Part shown: in pieces, positions 5,657 to 8,312 of the stretch
Position numbering within the stretch: the stretch's first letter is position 1
Layout of the letters: each line of letters opens with the position of its first letter
Assembly: GCA_027858145.1 (NCBI GenBank)
Contig: JAQIDF010000112.1
Coordinates: forward strand, 1 to 8,312
From: Prolixibacteraceae bacterium
GTDB lineage: Bacteria > Bacteroidota > Bacteroidia > Bacteroidales > Prolixibacteraceae
Length of the DNA: 8,312 nt
Direction: 5' to 3'
Program-made: the position numbers and the translations under genes
The notes under the pieces: generated by a model
What the model saw: only the letters and a program-made list of their open reading frames with translations
Databases searched by the model: none
Told to the model about the DNA's origin: nothing

Positions 5657-5755
5657 TGAGGAGATTTTGAAGAAGTATAAGGGCTCAAGACACAAAAACA
5701 CCCCGAAGGATAAAACTTAAACGAGTTTCTCAGCCTCTGCTAACCGAAACAACAC

Positions 5756-5763
5756 TATTTTTG
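5756..5763 (+). promoter_or_regulatory. Promoter -7 element of pabBC
   Basis: TATTTTTG matches TAnnTTTG in full and ends only 13 bp before the pabB ATG. The predicted start (about 5768-5770) would leave a leader under 10 nt, close to leaderless. No clear -33 TTTG is seen at standard spacing. It lies 26 bp beyond the right arm of the inverted-repeat segment. Confidence 0.45.
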
Positions 5764-5776
5764 CAAAAAATAACAA

Positions 5777-6748
5777 ATGCAAAAAAACGAAGCCATACAA
5801 AAAATCAATAAAGCGTTTTGCAAGCGCGAAGCTCTTTTCTTTGCCATTAGCTTCGATATGAATCATTGCTGGGCCGGAACACCCGAAGAGGCTCGGCAAA
5901 ATGGTATTCTTTTTGATTTTAACAACAAGAAAAATTACCCTGACCATGTACATGAAAAAGTTGACATCCAACTTCAAAAATATCCTGCCGGGTTTGCCGG
6001 GTATAAGAAAAGCTTTAACACGGTTATCAGCAACATCAACAGGGGAAACTCTTATCTGGTAAACCTTACGGCTTCAACACCCGTTGAAACGGAAACAACA
6101 TTACCTGGTATTTTTCATAACGCAAATGCTAAATATCGGTTGTTATTCAAAAACGATTTCGTGGTTTTTTCGCCCGAAACTTTTATCAGGATAGCAGGTA
6201 ACGAAATATCAACATACCCGATGAAAGGAACCATTGATGCCAGCCTGCCCAATGCATCAAATACCATCCTCAACAGCCATAAAGAAATGGCTGAACATGC
6301 AACCATTGTCGATTTATTGCGAAATGACTTAAGCCGCCATGCCACAAACGTATCAGTTGAGCGCTTCCGTTATATCGACACTATACATTCAAACCACAAG
6401 AAATTGCTGCAAGTAAGCTCACAAATTTGTGGCCATATTGAAGATGAACAATTAAAAAGTATTGGAAACGTTATATTTGATATGTTGCCAGCCGGTTCAA
6501 TTTCAGGAGCCCCGAAAAAGGAAACCCTTAAGATTATAGAACAGGCCGAGACGCACCGTAGAGGTTACTACACCGGAATTGCCGGATATTACGATGGGCA
6601 TACGCTCGACAGTTGTGTCCTTATCCGTTTTATCGAAAACCAAAATGGCAAACTGGTGTATAAAAGTGGTGGCGGCATCACTTCGCAAAGCAACGCTACA
6701 GATGAATACAACGAATTAATTGACAAAATATATGTCCCTGATAGTTGA
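5777..6748 (+). CDS. pabB: Aminodeoxychorismate synthase component I
   Basis: The enzyme converts chorismate plus ammonia to 4-amino-4-deoxychorismate, the first step to p-aminobenzoate for folate. The 323 residues cover the chorismate-binding domain: P148-M-K150-G-T (the lysine is the ADC-synthase mark; anthranilate synthases have alanine there), E173-H-x5-D-L-L-R-N-D-L (173-185), P238-A-G-S-I-S-G-A-P-K247, G263-Y-Y-T-G and G298-G-G-I-T-S with E310 and E313 as probable Mg ligands. It is much shorter than the E. coli enzyme (about 450 residues) because the N-terminal, tryptophan-binding-like part is reduced; such short forms are common in Bacteroidota. Its amidotransferase partner (PabA or a shared TrpG) is not in the window. 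It overlaps pabC by 17 bp, so the two are probably translationally coupled. Confidence 0.92.
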   Translation: MQKNEAIQKINKAFCKREALFFAISFDMNHCWAGTPEEARQNGILFDFNNKKNYPDHVHEKVDIQLQKYPAGFAGYKKSFNTVISNINRGNSYLVNLTASTPVETETTLPGIFHNANAKYRLLFKNDFVVFSPETFIRIAGNEISTYPMKGTIDASLPNASNTILNSHKEMAEHATIVDLLRNDLSRHATNVSVERFRYIDTIHSNHKKLLQVSSQICGHIEDEQLKSIGNVIFDMLPAGSISGAPKKETLKIIEQAETHRRGYYTGIAGYYDGHTLDSCVLIRFIENQNGKLVYKSGGGITSQSNATDEYNELIDKIYVPDS

Positions 6749-7352
6749 ATCCATACGAATTGAAAACAAACAGCTCCAAAATATTGATTTACACAACGAG
6801 CGTTTTCAAAAAGCGCGCAAATCAATGTTTAACGAATCTGCCTTTATCAACATCGAAGAACATGTTAAAATACCTGCAGGTATTACTAACACCCGGTATA
6901 AATGCAGGGTGACTTATGATGGCAACTCATTGTTGTACACTATAAAGCCCTACTATCAGCGGACTGTTAAGACTTTGCGAATTGTACACATCAACCACAT
7001 TGATTACTCCACAAAAACCGACAATCGCGAACAACTCGATAAAGCTTTTGCCCTGCGCAACGGATGCGATGATGTTATTATCGTAAAAAACCGTTACCTT
7101 ACCGATGCATGGGCTTCAAACATTATTCTATTTAACGGAAACGAATGGCACACGCCTTCTACGCCTTTGCTTCGGGGTACTCAGCGCGAATACTTAATAC
7201 GTTCGCAGCAAATATCGGTCAAAAACATAACAGAACAAGACCTCTGGAAATACTCGAAAATAAAACTGATTAATGCAATGATTGACTTTAACCGTGCTCC
7301 TGATATTGAAATATCTACAGGTGTTTTTAACGAGGACAAAACAATCTCCTAA
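6732..7352 (+). CDS. pabC: Aminodeoxychorismate lyase, class IV PLP fold
   Basis: This 206-residue class IV PLP enzyme most likely removes pyruvate from aminodeoxychorismate to give p-aminobenzoate, completing the pair with pabB. The start MSLIVESIRIEN is typical of compact Bacteroidota PabC-like proteins. K95 in DYSTK-TDNR is the probable PLP lysine, the site that in E. coli PabC is LK-x-LNR. The region T124-D-A-W-A-S-N130-I followed by W139-H-T-P142 and L-L-R-G149-T-x-R152 forms the PLP-phosphate pocket; Asp stands where most relatives have Glu. I chose ATG 6732 over a TTG at 6720 because it fits the family N-terminus. At 206 residues it is shorter than the E. coli enzyme (269). A different class IV activity cannot be excluded, but the overlap with pabB argues for PabC. 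Confidence 0.85.
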   Translation: MSLIVESIRIENKQLQNIDLHNERFQKARKSMFNESAFINIEEHVKIPAGITNTRYKCRVTYDGNSLLYTIKPYYQRTVKTLRIVHINHIDYSTKTDNREQLDKAFALRNGCDDVIIVKNRYLTDAWASNIILFNGNEWHTPSTPLLRGTQREYLIRSQQISVKNITEQDLWKYSKIKLINAMIDFNRAPDIEISTGVFNEDKTIS

Positions 7353-7397
7353 TTGCCCTTTTGATAAAAATGTAATGCATAACAAATAAAAATTCCA

Positions 7398-7405
7398 TAA
7401 TTTTG
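7398..7405 (+). promoter_or_regulatory. Promoter -7 element of the HD-domain gene
   Basis: TAATTTTG matches TAnnTTTG in full, 28 bp before ATG 7433. The predicted transcription start near 7411 leaves a leader of about 22 nt. This rules out the upstream TTG at 7403 as start and separates the gene from pabBC. Confidence 0.55.
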
Positions 7406-7432
7406 GCACGTCAAACTATTCTAAACAAAACT

Positions 7433-8257
7433 ATGAACAACGAAATGCCCAATAATGAAATTATTGCTTCTGACATTTCAACAGAAGACTATAACACCAT
7501 TTGTAACAAAGTGCTGGATTACATTTTATCGTTTACCAATGAAGACGAAACGACACAAAAAAACTTCATTCTTAAACGCGAGCACACCAACCGCGTAACC
7601 GGTTACAGCGAAGTACTTTCACGGAACCTTGGAATAGAACAGGACGACGTGCTTACAGCTCAGCTCATCGCGCTCATGCACGACATTGGCCGCTTCAACC
7701 AACTGGAACAATACAATACCTTTAACGATTCACAGTCGGAAGACCACGCACAAATGGCACTCGACATTATCCGTGAAAAAAGGTGGATTAACAACCTTCC
7801 CGATCATGTTCAGGAATACATCATTAAGGCAATTTATTATCATAATAAGCTTTTTGTTCCTAAAAACGAAAACGAGAAAACAGTTCTACACTCCAGAATT
7901 ATTCGCGATGCCGATAAAATAGACATTCTGGATATTGCCATTAAAGAATACCAAAAAAAGCCCGGCGACAGGAATGATAAATTCACGCTTGAGCTTGAAG
8001 AAAAGCCACAAACAACCAAAAACATTGTTAAAGCAGTTATTAACGGCAAACTTCCCGACAAGAAAAATCTGAAAACAGTTAACGATTTCAAATTGATGCA
8101 AATGGCCTACGTTTACGACATCAATTACAAAAAAACGTTTTCAATCATAAATCAAAAACAATATCTGAAACAGCTTTTTGACAGCCTGCCCAAAAATGAC
8201 GATGTTTTTGAAGCCTACCGCAAAACAAAAATACATGTAGAAAACCAACTGATTTAA
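7433..8257 (+). CDS. HD-domain metal-dependent phosphohydrolase, substrate unknown
   Basis: The 274-residue soluble protein has the HD superfamily metal site in order: H51 (REHTNRV), H83-D84 (LMHDIGRF), H105 (SEDHAQ), H137 (YYHNK) and D159 (RDADKID). The two extra histidines between the HD pair and the last Asp point to the multi-metal subgroup found in nucleotide and cyclic-dinucleotide phosphohydrolases. The C-terminal 100 residues are helical and charged (LKTVNDFKLMQMAYVYDINYKK, in two parts 213-222 and 221-234) and may cap the active site. ATG 7433 is preferred over a TTG at 7403, which overlaps the promoter match. No GYP motif, RelA/SpoT synthase part or membrane span is present. It follows pabC after 80 bp but appears separately promoted, so a folate link is not implied. 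The 55 bases after its stop show no terminator. Confidence 0.8.
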   Translation: MNNEMPNNEIIASDISTEDYNTICNKVLDYILSFTNEDETTQKNFILKREHTNRVTGYSEVLSRNLGIEQDDVLTAQLIALMHDIGRFNQLEQYNTFNDSQSEDHAQMALDIIREKRWINNLPDHVQEYIIKAIYYHNKLFVPKNENEKTVLHSRIIRDADKIDILDIAIKEYQKKPGDRNDKFTLELEEKPQTTKNIVKAVINGKLPDKKNLKTVNDFKLMQMAYVYDINYKKTFSIINQKQYLKQLFDSLPKNDDVFEAYRKTKIHVENQLI

Positions 8258-8312
8258 TTTTATGGTCGTATGTCAATGCAAACAGGTCACAAAATAAGTT
8301 TATGATTGTTTT

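Larger units (their letters stand above)
5568..5729. repeat. 162-bp segment with about 20-bp terminal inverted repeats, MITE-like
   Basis: GAAACTCGTTTAA at 5568-5580 is repeated exactly, inverted, at 5717-5729. Including the next seven bases inward, the arms match at 18 of 20 positions (5568-5587 against 5710-5729). The 122 bp between the arms carry no gene, one copy of the 20-bp direct repeat (5603-5622) and a perfect AATAGC-ATC-GCTATT hairpin (5642-5656). Size and terminal repeats suit a miniature inverted-repeat element. No convincing target-site duplication flanks it, so chance or an old duplication remains possible. Confidence 0.4.

Noticed and set aside
5717..5760. Minus-strand reading FRLAEAEKLV-stop, echoing LAEAEKLF near the end of the nucleotidyltransferase, with mostly synonymous differences
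   Set aside because: It could be the last codons of a lost homologue, but it is only seven low-complexity residues. The frame further upstream runs through pabB and shows no nucleotidyltransferase similarity.
7403..7432. TTG start extending the HD-domain protein by ten residues
   Set aside because: The TTG is part of the TAnnTTTG promoter element, so it would not be in the transcript.

Overview
The window looks like a piece of a Bacteroidota chromosome, most likely from the Bacteroidales/Marinilabiliales side, although the sequence cannot fix the genus. The base composition is AT-rich and Shine-Dalgarno sequences are weak. Several genes are preceded by the Bacteroidota -7 promoter element TAnnTTTG. 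The single tRNA gene does not encode its CCA end. The recognisable proteins (short PabB and PabC, an LicC/PntC-like cytidylyltransferase with an aminotransferase, a HigBA pair) resemble Bacteroidota versions.

Region 1 (about 1-2400) is an AT-rich accessory stretch read on the + strand. It holds a lone HEPN-like/MltR-like protein with an R-x4-H motif, then an intergenic DNA element of about 145 bp that can fold strongly and resembles an integron-type recombination site. A toxin-first higBA operon with its own promoter follows, and then a small two-span membrane protein that overlaps the end of higA.

Region 2 (2425-5011, minus strand) is a compact three-gene operon: an NTP (probably CTP) transferase, a HisC/CobD-fold PLP enzyme and a PssA-like CDP-alcohol phosphatidyltransferase. 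Read together, the genes suggest that an amino-alcohol or aminophosphonate phosphate is made, activated with CMP, and transferred to a lipid or glycan. The substrate is not known. No PEP mutase, decarboxylase or phosphatase is in view. This is the most interesting system in the window.

Region 3 (5012-5776) is mostly non-coding. It contains small palindromes upstream of the operon, a strong terminator, a tRNA-Arg(CCG) gene on the minus strand with a promoter match, and a 162-bp segment bounded by about 20-bp inverted repeats. That segment carries an exact 20-bp sequence also found at the 3' end of the phosphatidyltransferase gene.

Region 4 (5777-8257, + strand) looks like ordinary chromosome: pabB and pabC, overlapping and translated as a pair for p-aminobenzoate (folate) synthesis, then a separately promoted HD-domain metal-dependent hydrolase of unknown substrate. 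The glutamine amidotransferase partner (PabA) is not in the window.
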